Shown piece by piece: positions 35,007-43,319 of a stretch of 64,000 nt of DNA. The stretch lies in contig JACKAU010000010.1 of the NCBI GenBank assembly GCA_020634855.1, forward strand, positions 124,001 to 188,000, read 5' to 3'. The notes beneath the pieces were generated by a model. It searched no databases, was not told the origin of the DNA, and worked only from the letters and a program-made list of their open reading frames with translations. Positions within the stretch are counted from its first letter, which is position 1; every line of letters starts with the position of its first letter. The stretch comes from Anaerolineales bacterium (lineage in GTDB: Bacteria; Chloroflexota; Anaerolineae; 4572-78; J111). The translations under genes and the position numbers were made by a program.

Positions 35007-36646
35007 CGGGGCGCTTTTTTATCTTCCTGAGCCAAAATAATCCAGACCGCTACCGCCGAGACCATCACCAACAACAGGGATGGAATTGACGCTTGCGTAA
35101 AAAAGGCTTCGGCGGCAGTGTCCCATATTCGCGTAGCCAATGTATTAAAGCCGGTCGGGCCAAGAATAAGGGTGGCCGGTAACTCTTTCATGGCAGTTAG
35201 AAATACCAAGGCGATGCCGGTCAGTAGGCCGGGTCGAATGAGCGGCACCGTCACCGAGGACAGGGTTTGGAGGGGGGTGCGGCCCAAATTGCGCGAAGCC
35301 TCTTCCAACCGAGGGCTAACTTGCAGCAGCGACGCGCGTGTACTACCGACCGCCTGGGGTAGAAATCGGACGACGTAGGCAAAGATGAGCATAAAGATAG
35401 TTTGATAAAGGAAAAGCGCGTAATTGGCTCCAAAGAAGACCAGCGACAGAGCGATGACCACCCCCGGCAGGGCGTAACCGACGTAGGTGCTGCGTTCCAG
35501 CCAACTACTAACGCGCCCTGGAAATCGAATGGCCAAAACGGCGATAGGAATCGCTGCCACCATCGCCATCAGTCCGGCCGCGCCGGAACCGATCAGCGAG
35601 TTGGCTACGACATCTAGCCGCAGGTTGAAGACTTCGCCGGCTAGAGTCCCCCGTACCAGCCAAAAAGCGACGACCGCCAGCGGCGTCACTAATCCGACCA
35701 GCGTCACCACGCCGCAAAAAACCAGGGCCGGCCAACGCCATTTGCCCAGCGCTACCGTGCGAGCCGGACGAATAGCCCCTGAACTGCTGCGATAGTAACG
35801 GGCTTGGCCGCGCATTCGCTTTTCAAAAATAAGGATGACTAACGTCAACGCGACCAACAGCAGGGCCAATACCGCCGCCACACTCCGATCAAATGAGGCG
35901 CTGTATTGCAGGTAGATGGCCCGCGTGAAAGAGTCGAAGCGCAGCATGGACACCGCGCCGAAATCGCTGAGGGTGTACAGCGCCACCAGCAAGCCCCCGG
36001 CCATAATGGAGGGTCGTAGATGAGGCAGCGTTATTTCTTGAAATACGCGCAACTGGCTGCGCCCTAAACTGCGTGCGGCTTCTTCCAGGCTAGGGTCCAA
36101 GCCACGCAGGGCGGCGCGAACACTAAGCAAGACATACGGATATGAAAATAAGGTTAAGGCCAGAAACGCTCCGGGAAAGCCGTAAATCGACGGCAGCCGG
36201 TCGATACCGAATGGCTCCAGCCAGCCCTGGACGATGCCTTTCGGACCAAAGGCCGAGACCAGTGTAAACGCCCCCACATAAGAAGGAATGACCAGCGGCA
36301 AAACCGTCAGCACCGCCCAAATCTTCCGCCCCGGCAGATCGGTGCGAACCGTCAGCCAAGCCAGCAGAACGCCGAGAAAGACTGCCGCCAGCGTAACCGA
36401 CGCGGCCAGCACGACGCTGCTGAGAAAAATTTCGTGGGTTTTCGGTCGCAGCAGGATATCGAGGATTTTGTCATAACCGGCTCCGGTGGCGCGGATCACT
36501 AAATAGCCCAGCGGCAGCAGGGCCAGGGCCGCTATCACCAGCGCGGCCAGCCATAGCAAAAGCGGCGCTCGACGCGCCGGACGTTGAATCAAATTCGATT
36601 GGATGGCGATGACAAAACTGGATAATCTGGCGTTGTTTACCGTCAT
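35003..36646 (-). CDS. ABC transporter permease, iron(III)-type (FbpB-like, two fused domains)
   Basis: A 547-residue integral membrane protein with two copies of the binding-protein-dependent permease domain, so one chain supplies both halves of the channel. Roughly 12 membrane segments are seen. The EAA loops that dock the ATPase are EEAARSLGRSQLRVFQEITL (first half) and EEASRNLGRTPLQTLSSVTV (second half). The first half opens with PLLLWLAALVIAALALLPLG. AAGGA lies 7 bases before ATG 36646. The binding-protein gene ends 171 bases upstream, so both may share one transcript. Confidence 0.92.
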   Translation of the reverse strand: MTVNNARLSSFVIAIQSNLIQRPARRAPLLLWLAALVIAALALLPLGYLVIRATGAGYDKILDILLRPKTHEIFLSSVVLAASVTLAAVFLGVLLAWLTVRTDLPGRKIWAVLTVLPLVIPSYVGAFTLVSAFGPKGIVQGWLEPFGIDRLPSIYGFPGAFLALTLFSYPYVLLSVRAALRGLDPSLEEAARSLGRSQLRVFQEITLPHLRPSIMAGGLLVALYTLSDFGAVSMLRFDSFTRAIYLQYSASFDRSVAAVLALLLVALTLVILIFEKRMRGQARYYRSSSGAIRPARTVALGKWRWPALVFCGVVTLVGLVTPLAVVAFWLVRGTLAGEVFNLRLDVVANSLIGSGAAGLMAMVAAIPIAVLAIRFPGRVSSWLERSTYVGYALPGVVIALSLVFFGANYALFLYQTIFMLIFAYVVRFLPQAVGSTRASLLQVSPRLEEASRNLGRTPLQTLSSVTVPLIRPGLLTGIALVFLTAMKELPATLILGPTGFNTLATRIWDTAAEAFFTQASIPSLLLVMVSAVAVWIILAQEDKKAPR

Positions 36647-36816
36647 TCAATAATCCTTAAGGGTTGTTCGGTCAGGAGGTGGAATAAACAAGCTCAATAG
36701 TACAATCGGCGGGCTTATTAATCAATGACTGCTGTTAAGGCCTAGAATGCTTCCTGGTAACTTACCGGGTAACTGAGGTTAAAAAGATTTGTAAGGCAGC
36801 TAAAGCAGCAGAATGT

Positions 36817-38070
36817 TTACAGAATGCCAACCTCTTGCAGGAGTTGGAGTGTCCCCTCTAAGTCATCCAAGTTACTTAGGTCGATATCGGGAGCGTTAAA
36901 AGATCCAAGCGGCGGCAATTGGGCATCTAGAGGAATATCGGCCGAAAGCGGATATTCGTGGGTTTCGGAATTGAAATATTGTTGGGCGCTTTCCGCCAGG
37001 AGAAATTGAATAAACGCTTCGGCTGCGGCCGGATTATCCGTCGTATCGATGATCCCGGCCCCGGCTACGTTAACCATCGCGCCGACATCGCCGGAGCGGG
37101 GGTAGTAGTTGGCCGCCGGAAAATCGGGATTTTCGGCCAGGAAGCGATAGAGGTAATAATGGTTGACAAAGCCGGCGTCGATTTCGCCATTGCCGACAGC
37201 TTCAACGATAGCGGTATTGTTGCCGTAAACCAAGGGGTCATTGCTTTGAATACAGTATAACCACTCCCTGGCCCGGTCTTCTCCCTCAACTACGCGTAGC
37301 GCGGTCACAAAGGCTTGAAATGAGCCGTTGGTCGGCGCCCAGCCGATCCGCCCTAGCCATGCCGTGTCGCAGAAGCCAAAGACATCATCAGGCAGATCGG
37401 CTTCGGTCAGGGTGTCGGTGTTGTAGACCACGGTTCGCGCCCGGCCTGAGGTCCCGATCCAGAGGCCTTCCGGCGAGCGGAAGCGGGGTTCCACTTGGCT
37501 CAGCATCGATTCAGGCAGAGGCGTAAAGCGTCCGGCTTTAGCCAGCGCGCCGAGCGCCCCGGCATCTTGACCGTAGTAAACATCGGCCGGACTGTTGCTG
37601 CCCTCTTCTAAAATGGTGGCAGCCATCGCGGCGGTGTCGCCGTAGCGAACATCAACGTCGAGGCCCGTTTCCTGTTCAAACTGGTCGATCAGCGGCCCGA
37701 CCAAACTTTCACTGCGGCCGGAATAGATGGTCAATTGGCCGCTGGCAGCAGGCGCTTCAGAGGCCAACAAAGTCGAGGCTTCCTGCGCAGCCGGAATAAA
37801 CAGTTTTTGGCCGATTTCAATCACATCCGGGTTATCGATGACGGTGTAACTGTCATCCTCGGCGGCTTTGGCGTTGGTGGCGTCAACGATGGCCGGGTAG
37901 GCCAGCAGATCGCCGTAAAATTTTTCTGCAAGCCGGCTGAGCCAGTCATCGGCTTGAACAATGTATGTGGTTCCCTCGTCTTGAAGTAGGGGGGCGGCTG
38001 TACTAGCCAGTGACGTTAAGGCGGTGACGACGGCAAGCATGAGGGTGCTGATACCTAACTTGCGAATCAT
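36817..38070 (-). CDS. Iron(III) ABC transporter substrate-binding protein with N-terminal LysM domain
   Basis: A 417-residue exported protein. A signal peptide (~1-25, LMLAVVTALTSLASTAAP) precedes a LysM-like domain at ~32-92 (TYIVQADDWLSRLAEKFYGD, ending IEIGQKLFIPA). The remainder is a FutA/FbpA-type periplasmic binding domain (GQLTIYSGRSESLVGPLIDQ, DVRYGDTAAMAATILEEG, ADVYYGQDAG, NPAAAEAFIQFLL). Ligand tyrosines are not assigned. ATG 38070 is chosen because AGGAG lies upstream of it; an in-frame TTG at 38094 lies before that site. Wall anchoring of the binding protein would keep it near the membrane. It leads the transporter operon. Confidence 0.9.
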   Translation of the reverse strand: MIRKLGISTLMLAVVTALTSLASTAAPLLQDEGTTYIVQADDWLSRLAEKFYGDLLAYPAIVDATNAKAAEDDSYTVIDNPDVIEIGQKLFIPAAQEASTLLASEAPAASGQLTIYSGRSESLVGPLIDQFEQETGLDVDVRYGDTAAMAATILEEGSNSPADVYYGQDAGALGALAKAGRFTPLPESMLSQVEPRFRSPEGLWIGTSGRARTVVYNTDTLTEADLPDDVFGFCDTAWLGRIGWAPTNGSFQAFVTALRVVEGEDRAREWLYCIQSNDPLVYGNNTAIVEAVGNGEIDAGFVNHYYLYRFLAENPDFPAANYYPRSGDVGAMVNVAGAGIIDTTDNPAAAEAFIQFLLAESAQQYFNSETHEYPLSADIPLDAQLPPLGSFNAPDIDLSNLDDLEGTLQLLQEVGIL

Positions 38071-38104
38071 GATAATACTGACTCCTATAATCAAAGAAAG
38101 GTCT

Positions 38105-38126
38105 GGAGCATCAAAGCTCTGTAAAG
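38105..38126. repeat. Partial copy of the ATCAAAGC palindrome family
   Basis: GGAGC (38105-38109) followed by ATCAAAGC (38110-38117), as in the copies at 13524 and 52015. The right arm is degraded. It sits just upstream of the binding-protein gene. The rest of the 445-bp spacer (38071-38515) is AT-rich apart from the hairpin elements at 38371-38488. Confidence 0.5.
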
Positions 38127-38370
38127 TATATCCGAATTAAATTCTCAATCTTCTAAAGGCTGGCTGCGAACTAAGCGTACGCTTCATTTAAATAGCCTAT
38201 GGGGGATCAAATAAATGATCAATAACCTACAGTTATGAGATAATATTACAGGTAGTAATTCTATGGCTAACTAAAGTTAAGAATAGAGCTTTGGAGTTAG
38301 GGAGTTTAATGAGTTAGCTAATCGGTGATTACCCTAAACTAAACCCTGTTACTTTGACCATATCCCCAAA

Positions 38371-38411
38371 TAAAAACCTCCCGCGTCTGCGATGGTGACC
38401 TGCGGGAGGTT
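38371..38411 (-). terminator. Intrinsic terminator, minus strand
   Basis: On the minus strand AACCTCCCGC (38411-38402) pairs perfectly with GCGGGAGGTT (38384-38375) and is followed by TTTAT. The 17-base loop is long for a simple terminator. It lies just after the structured element at 38429-38488 and downstream of the desaturase. Confidence 0.75.
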
Positions 38412-38428
38412 GCCTTTATAAATTTTTC

Positions 38429-38488
38429 TCATCTCAAGGGTTAACTACCCCGACCAGTTCAACCGACTGCCGGCTGCGCCTGAGATGA
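38429..38488. ncRNA. Candidate structured RNA element of unknown family
   Basis: An 8-bp closing stem TCATCTCA (38429-38436) / TGAGATGA (38481-38488) encloses three small hairpins: GGGT-TAACT... type (38438-38450), CAGT...ACTG (38455-38469) and GGC...GCC (38472-38480). Together they make a four-way-junction layout. On the minus strand it is followed by a strong terminator, as riboswitches or small RNAs often are. The strand is not certain. It does not match tRNA geometry or any riboswitch consensus I know. Confidence 0.35.
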
Positions 38489-38515
38489 CCATAGCCCACG
38501 GATTTTTTCTGCTTA

Positions 38516-39559
38516 TTACGCCTGCCCCAGGCTAAATTCAGACTGTTCAATGGCTTTAAGTTGTTGAAAGTTAATGAGTTTTTGGCGTTCTTCGTCCCAT
38601 AGGCTCAAATTCATCGTTTTGAAGCTTGACAAAATGGTTAGCGTAGGGGGTGTTTGGAACATTTCATTATCGTTGTGACATTGTTCTAGCATATAGTTGG
38701 GAATCTTGGGGCTAAGATGGTGAATATGATGAAAGCCAATACTACCGGTAAACCATTGTAGCATTTTGGGCAATTTGTAATACGAACTGCCATGTAAAGC
38801 CGCAATGGTATAATCCCAACTCGGTTTTTGGTCCCAGTAAGCATCTTCAAAATTATGCTGGACGAAGAAAAACCAGGAGCCGATGCTGGTGGCGATAAAG
38901 GTGATGGGCAGTTGGATCAGCAGGTAGGCCTTAAATCCAATAGCAACCGACATGACGATCACCAAACCTAACAAGGCGATATTAGTCCAGAATAACCCCC
39001 GACGTTCTCTCTCCCAATTCTTGCGTTTGAGAAAGTCGAAGCGATAGCCAATAATAAAAACCAGGGTCGGGGCCAGTATAAACATGAAGATCGGATTGCG
39101 GTACAGGCGGTATTTTAGACGGCCCCATTTAGACTTTGCTAAATACTCATTGACAGTCATCGTATAGAAATCACCAATGCCGCGATGTTCAAGATCGCCC
39201 GTGGCCGAATGATGGATAGCGTGCGTGCGCCGCCAATAATAATACGGCACAAATGTAAATAGGCTAAAAACCATTCCCAATCGATCGTTAATCTTTTGCG
39301 ATTTGAAAAACGAGCCATGACCGCAGTCATGCTGCAATGTAAAAATACGAACAACAAACAATGCCGCTGGGATCGCCAGGAGCAAGGTTAACCAATACCC
39401 CACACTAAGGCTAAGATACATCAAATACCACAATAACAAGTAGGGAAGCAGTGTTGTTGCAACCTGCCACCAACTGCGCATTGCGCTGGGTTTTTGATAC
39501 TGTTTGACAATCGTACGCCAGTCCGAGATACCGGTGTGGGTATCGGATGAGAGTTTCAC
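38516..39559 (-). CDS. Fatty acid desaturase (DesA/omega-6 type)
   Basis: A 347-residue membrane di-iron enzyme that introduces a double bond into membrane lipid acyl chains. Three histidine boxes are intact: HDCGHGS, HAIHHSAT and HHIHHLSP. A fourth conserved segment is FFFVQHNFEDAYW. Membrane segments occupy ~33-75, ~150-175 and ~190-235. GTG 39559 is the start, with AGGAG 6 bases upstream. It stands alone; the structured element at 38429-38488 and a terminator follow. Regulation by temperature is known for the family, but nothing here shows it. Confidence 0.93.
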   Translation of the reverse strand: MKLSSDTHTGISDWRTIVKQYQKPSAMRSWWQVATTLLPYLLLWYLMYLSLSVGYWLTLLLAIPAALFVVRIFTLQHDCGHGSFFKSQKINDRLGMVFSLFTFVPYYYWRRTHAIHHSATGDLEHRGIGDFYTMTVNEYLAKSKWGRLKYRLYRNPIFMFILAPTLVFIIGYRFDFLKRKNWERERRGLFWTNIALLGLVIVMSVAIGFKAYLLIQLPITFIATSIGSWFFFVQHNFEDAYWDQKPSWDYTIAALHGSSYYKLPKMLQWFTGSIGFHHIHHLSPKIPNYMLEQCHNDNEMFQTPPTLTILSSFKTMNLSLWDEERQKLINFQQLKAIEQSEFSLGQA

Positions 39560-39711
39560 GTGATGCTCCTATTTAATTTTTTTGGTGTCTGCTGTTGCTC
39601 GATGCCGTTGGATTTCCCGAGGTGGTCAATGAGGCAATTTGAGCGGATGGTTAAAATTCTATACAATTTGTTGAATTTGCACAAACGGGTCGAATCACTT
39701 TTAAAATTAAA

Positions 39712-39733
39712 AAGGCTGGAGAAAACCAGCCTT
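39712..39733 (-). terminator. Intrinsic terminator, minus strand, in a 371-bp spacer
   Basis: On the minus strand AAGGCTGG (39733-39726) pairs with CCAGCCTT (39719-39712) and is followed by TTTAATTTT. It would stop transcripts from the small acidic-protein gene ending at 39931. The rest of the spacer 39560-39930 shows no gene. Confidence 0.75.
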
Positions 39734-39930
39734 ACACGAACGATGGTGATTTTTGAATAGCATAAATCTTAAATGCTGTTTTAGAGGTAATGCTCGACAA
39801 ATATATCCACACGTGCATACTGATAGACACAGATTTTATTATAACTTGATCTTATCTGTGACCATCTCGGGTTATCTGTAGACGTTTAGATGCCATCATA
39901 ACAGGTGATTAATGTTACATTGAAGTGAGG

Positions 39931-40212
39931 TTAACGCCAATCATCATCAAAATCTTCGTCCTCATCTTCCCAAAGGTCTTCATCATCTAAATCGTCATCA
40001 TCAAAATCTAACTCTTCTTCATCCAGATCTTCGAAATCTTCCTCGTCGAGATCGCTCAAATCCTCTTCGTCCGATTGATCCGCTTCGACCAACTCTGCTT
40101 CGATAAAATCCATCAATCGGCGATAAGCATCTGTCGCCATCTCGCCTGCGGTAACAATTTCTGCACCAACCTCGATGGCACTACCATCTTCAAACGTAAT
40201 TTTCCGGCTCAT
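39931..40212 (-). CDS. Small acidic protein, unknown function
   Basis: A 93-residue protein. The N-terminal half (MSRKITFEDGSAIEVGAEIV) looks folded. The C-terminal ~45 residues are almost all Asp and Glu with Leu and Phe (DLDEEDFEDLDEEELDFDDD). GGAGGAGTGT directly before ATG 40212 makes that start far better than an in-frame start 12 bases upstream. There are no cysteines or membrane segments. The acidic tail could bind cations or basic proteins. I do not recognise a family. It is divergent from the response regulator at 40527. Confidence 0.7.
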   Translation of the reverse strand: MSRKITFEDGSAIEVGAEIVTAGEMATDAYRRLMDFIEAELVEADQSDEEDLSDLDEEDFEDLDEEELDFDDDDLDDEDLWEDEDEDFDDDWR

Positions 40213-40438
40213 ACACTCCTCCACGTTGCAAGGATATTTTGGTCCATATCTTAATTATACTTTATTGTATGGCAAATTAAGACAATGAGTAAAAACGGTT
40301 TAAGTTTTGGTTTTTTTAGGTAAAATTAGGTCAATTTTGGAGCTAACCCATTGTATGATAATTGGTTTATCACGTCAATAAAGTAAGCTCGATTTTAAGG
40401 TTTTTTGAGAAAATTACGATGCGGTTTATGAAGATATT

Positions 40439-40466
40439 TTCATTAAACGTTCATTAATTCTTAAGC
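40439..40466 (+). promoter_or_regulatory. TTCATTAA direct repeats upstream of the first two-component system
   Basis: TTCATTAAACG (from 40439) and TTCATTAATTC (from 40450) are 11-bp direct repeats, with a weaker third unit TTAAGCG after them. The segment CTAAACTGAAC, 25 bases after the second repeat, may contain the -10. Such repeats are typical OmpR-family binding sites, so autoregulation is likely. The rest of the spacer 40213-40438 is AT-rich with no gene. Confidence 0.55.
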
Positions 40467-40526
40467 GTATCGCGCTAAACTGAACGTGACATACAGATTA
40501 CCCACGAAACGAGGTTGAAACAGCCA

Positions 40527-41207
40527 ATGCGCATTCTGGTAGTGGAAGATGAAGACCGCATTGCCGGTTTTTTAAAAAAGGGATTGGAAGAAGAAAGTTA
40601 CGCCGTCGATATTGCCCCTGACGGTATTTCGGCGTTGGAGTGGGTGGCCGGCGCTCAGTACGATCTGATCCTGCTCGACGTGATGCTGCCCGGTCTGTCC
40701 GGATTTGAAGTCTGTCAGGTACTACGCCAGCGCCGGGTCGATAGCCCCATTCTGATGTTAACCGCCCGCGATGACATCGATGATCGCGTTCAGGGGTTGG
40801 ACTTCGGGGCGGACGATTACCTGACAAAACCATTTGCTTTTAAGGAGCTATTGGCCCGGATTCGCGCTCTAACCCGGCGCACCGCATCGAACCCCACCTC
40901 GGATGTGACTCTTGAATTTGCCGATCTGCAGCTCGATACCGTGACTCACAAAGCCAAACGCGGCCATCGCGAGATAGACCTCACCCCCAAAGAGTATGCG
41001 CTGTTAGAGTTCTTCCTGCGCCATCCGCGTCGACCCCTAAGCCGAACCATGGTCCGTGAGAATATTTGGGGCTACGACTATTTTGGCGCTTCCAACGTGG
41101 TTGATGTCTATGTGCGCCATCTCCGTCAAAAATTAGAAAGTGGCGGCGAGCCGGCCCTGATCCATACCGTGCGCGGCGTTGGTTATCAGTTAGATGACCC
41201 GGAATGA
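40527..41207 (+). CDS. OmpR/CusR-type response regulator
   Basis: A 226-residue DNA-binding response regulator. The receiver has E7-D8, phospho-acceptor D51 (LILLDVMLPGLSGFEV) and lysine in LTKPFAFKELLARI. The C-terminal winged helix (~125-226) has EIDLTPKEYALLEFFLRHP and VVDVYVRHLRQKL, ending VRGVGYQL. ATG 40527 gives the normal family start MRILVVEDE; an in-frame TTG at 40515 sits directly on the GAGG ribosome site. The kinase gene overlaps the stop by 4 bases. Likely targets include the envelope genes at 42790 onward, which carry similar upstream direct repeats. Confidence 0.95.
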   Translation: MRILVVEDEDRIAGFLKKGLEEESYAVDIAPDGISALEWVAGAQYDLILLDVMLPGLSGFEVCQVLRQRRVDSPILMLTARDDIDDRVQGLDFGADDYLTKPFAFKELLARIRALTRRTASNPTSDVTLEFADLQLDTVTHKAKRGHREIDLTPKEYALLEFFLRHPRRPLSRTMVRENIWGYDYFGASNVVDVYVRHLRQKLESGGEPALIHTVRGVGYQLDDPE

Positions 41208-42646
41208 ACATTCGGCTGCGCTTGACGCTCTGGTACACCGCGATTCTGTCGGCCATTTTGGTCATTTTTGGCGTTATCGTATATTTTGGTCTCAGCCGCA
41301 GCTTGTTGGCCACCCTTGATAACCATCTCCAACGAGAAGCTAATCAAATTATCAATGAACTCAAATTTGAGCAGGGCGGGGATCACGATGGTCATGCTGA
41401 GAAATATGATGATGAAGTAGCTGAATATGTGGGCGGCTTCCGAGCCGAACTGGAGTACACACCGGAGCCGGGCGTATTTTGGCGCGTCTTGGCTTCCGGC
41501 GGGCAACCCTTGGTCGATCCCGGTTATTTTAGCGGTTCCGCCATCGACCGAGACCCGCTCGATATTACCCGTCCCCACTTTGCTTATGGCCTCTTGGGCG
41601 ATGATACGCCCGTTCGACTCCTGACGCTGCCGTTTGCTATCCGGCAGCAGCAAGCCGGCGCGGTGCAAGTCGCTGAAAGCTACGCCGAAATTCAAGATAT
41701 TCAGCGGCGGCTAATTATTTTGTTGGGTCTCAGTATTCCTCTGATTATTTTGGGGGCCAGCGCCGGCGGCTGGTTTTTGGCGAACAGCGCCTTATCCCCC
41801 ATCGACGGTATTACCCGCGCGGCGAACCAGATCAGCGCCCAAGACCTCAGCCAACGGCTCAACCTCAAACTCCCTAACGATGAAGTCGGCCGTTTGGCCG
41901 CCACGTTCGATAAAATGCTCGATCGCCTTGAAGCCGGCTTTGAGCAGCAAAAACGGTTCATTGGCGATGCCTCTCACGAGATGCGCACTCCGCTAACCAT
42001 TCTTAAGGGTGACGTGGAAGTAGCCCTAAACCGGCCTCGCAGCGCCGCCGAGTATCGGGAAACCTTGGAAATGGTCAATCAAACCACCAACCGGCTCACC
42101 GGTTTGGTTGAAGAACTGCTGCTCCTGGCTCGGGCCGATAACCAACAATATCCGCTTCGACTTGATGAGGTCGATTTGACCGAGCTTCTGGCCGGCGAGA
42201 TCCGCCGCCTCGATCCGCGCGCTAGCGAAAAAAATATCGCCCTGACCCTTAAGGCTCCACCGACGCTGTTTATGACAGCCGACCCGGACAAATTGGCTCG
42301 CCTTTTCACCAACCTCATCGACAACGCCATCAAATATGCGGAGCCGGGCGACGCGGTGAGCGTGGTTGTCACCCCCCAGCCTGATCAGGTTCAAGTCGAT
42401 GTAACCGATACCGGCCCCGGCATCCCCCCTGATCATCTGCCTCATCTATTCCACCGCTTCTATCGGGTCGATAAAGCCCGCACCCGCAAACTCTCCGCTT
42501 CGTCCGAAGCTGGAGGGGCCGGCCTGGGCCTGTCGATTGCCCAATGGCTGGCTCAGGCCCACCACGGTACAATCGATGTTGCCAGTGAAGTTGGCCATGG
42601 TACAACATTTACCGTGCGCTTGCCCCTTCAGCCGCCGCTCGACTGA
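41204..42646 (+). CDS. Sensor histidine kinase with His/Asp-containing extracytoplasmic loop
   Basis: A 480-residue membrane kinase, partner of the regulator it overlaps. The first helix is at ~10-30, the sensor domain at ~31-160 and the second helix at ~165-190 (IILLGLSIPLIILGASAG). HAMP (~190-240), HisKA H258 (FIGDASHEMRTPLTILKG) and HATPase (NLIDNAIKYA, DTGPGIPPDH, GGAGLGLSIAQ) follow. The sensor loop at 58-71, GGDHDGHAEKYDDE, is rich in His and Asp and could bind a metal ion. Its composition resembles the C-terminal tail of the protein encoded at 43320. Metal sensing is inferred. Confidence 0.94.
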   Translation: MNIRLRLTLWYTAILSAILVIFGVIVYFGLSRSLLATLDNHLQREANQIINELKFEQGGDHDGHAEKYDDEVAEYVGGFRAELEYTPEPGVFWRVLASGGQPLVDPGYFSGSAIDRDPLDITRPHFAYGLLGDDTPVRLLTLPFAIRQQQAGAVQVAESYAEIQDIQRRLIILLGLSIPLIILGASAGGWFLANSALSPIDGITRAANQISAQDLSQRLNLKLPNDEVGRLAATFDKMLDRLEAGFEQQKRFIGDASHEMRTPLTILKGDVEVALNRPRSAAEYRETLEMVNQTTNRLTGLVEELLLLARADNQQYPLRLDEVDLTELLAGEIRRLDPRASEKNIALTLKAPPTLFMTADPDKLARLFTNLIDNAIKYAEPGDAVSVVVTPQPDQVQVDVTDTGPGIPPDHLPHLFHRFYRVDKARTRKLSASSEAGGAGLGLSIAQWLAQAHHGTIDVASEVGHGTTFTVRLPLQPPLD

Positions 42647-42688
42647 CAGCCTTGCCTTAATTAATTATGAAAAAAATATCATAAACCC

Positions 42689-42720
42689 TTCACTACTTTT
42701 TCATGCCTCGTCTCTAAACT
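42689..42720 (+). promoter_or_regulatory. TTCA(C/T) direct repeats upstream of the envelope operon
   Basis: TTCACTACTTT (from 42689) and TTCATGCCTCG (from 42700) are 11 bp apart. CTAAACTAAAC follows, closely matching the CTAAACTGAAC of the regulator promoter near 40474. Control by the adjacent response regulator is inferred. Confidence 0.5.
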
Positions 42721-42737
42721 AAACCTGAAAATGATAA

Positions 42738-42757
42738 GGTCAAAGTAAACTTTGACG
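42738..42757. repeat. Palindrome GTCAAAGT-AA-ACTTTGAC, dispersed family copy
   Basis: GTCAAAGT (42739-42746), AA, ACTTTGAC (42749-42756): a perfect 8-bp dyad of the family also seen at 62634. It lies 33 bases before the next gene and could affect its transcription. Confidence 0.55.
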
Positions 42758-42789
42758 CGCCAGATTATTATTTCTCAAGGAGACACTCT

Positions 42790-43299
42790 ATGAAACTTTT
42801 AGGCTCACTCTTGGCCGGAGCATTAACGCTGCTCATTATTGTGGTGGTCGGCGCGTTTGTTTTTATGCCGGTTAACACTGAAGCCGAGCCGGCTGAGGTT
42901 GTTGTGCCCGACGCGCCGACCTTGGCCGCGCCGGCCGTACCTGTCGCCTCTCAAATTGAGGCCGATTTGGCCCGGCGGGAAGAATCCTATCAGACGCAGA
43001 TGACGCAACTGGATCAAACCTTGCAGGATCGGCATGCCACTTATCAAAACCAAATCCAACAGATTGGCGAACAACTAGCGGTGGCTCAAAACCAACTCGA
43101 CCAGTTGCAGACCCAGGCTGAGGCGCTGTCCCAACAAGCCGCCCAATTAGAGTCAACGCGCGCCGAACGCCTCGCCCTGTACCAGTCTCAACTGGAGCAG
43201 GCCCGCCGGCAGTACGAGGCCCGTTTCGCCGAAATTCAACAGGCCATCGGCCAGGCCCAGACCCAATTGGCCGAAGCCAACGCCCGATTGGGCCGCTAG
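42790..43299 (+). CDS. Membrane-anchored coiled-coil protein
   Basis: A 169-residue protein with an N-terminal membrane helix (~5-25, SLLAGALTLLIIVVVGAFVF), a short acidic Pro/Ala linker and a long coiled coil (~55-169) rich in Gln, Ala and Glu (AVAQNQLDQLQTQAEALSQQ, QAQTQLAEANARLG). There are no Cys or His clusters. AAGGAGA lies 6 bases before the ATG. The next gene encodes a similar protein with an added metal-binding-like tail, which suggests duplication and perhaps a hetero-oligomer. It is the first gene after the kinase and probably heads an envelope operon. Confidence 0.8.
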   Translation: MKLLGSLLAGALTLLIIVVVGAFVFMPVNTEAEPAEVVVPDAPTLAAPAVPVASQIEADLARREESYQTQMTQLDQTLQDRHATYQNQIQQIGEQLAVAQNQLDQLQTQAEALSQQAAQLESTRAERLALYQSQLEQARRQYEARFAEIQQAIGQAQTQLAEANARLGR

Positions 43300-43319
43300 A
43301 CCCTAAACAGGAGCTAATC

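Noticed and set aside
38371..38488. Fluoride (crcB) riboswitch
   Set aside because: GCGATGG is present, but the required CTGATG and pseudoknot elements are not.
38429..38492. tRNA-like cloverleaf with ACCA end on the plus strand
   Set aside because: Total length is too short, and no proper anticodon or T arm can be drawn.
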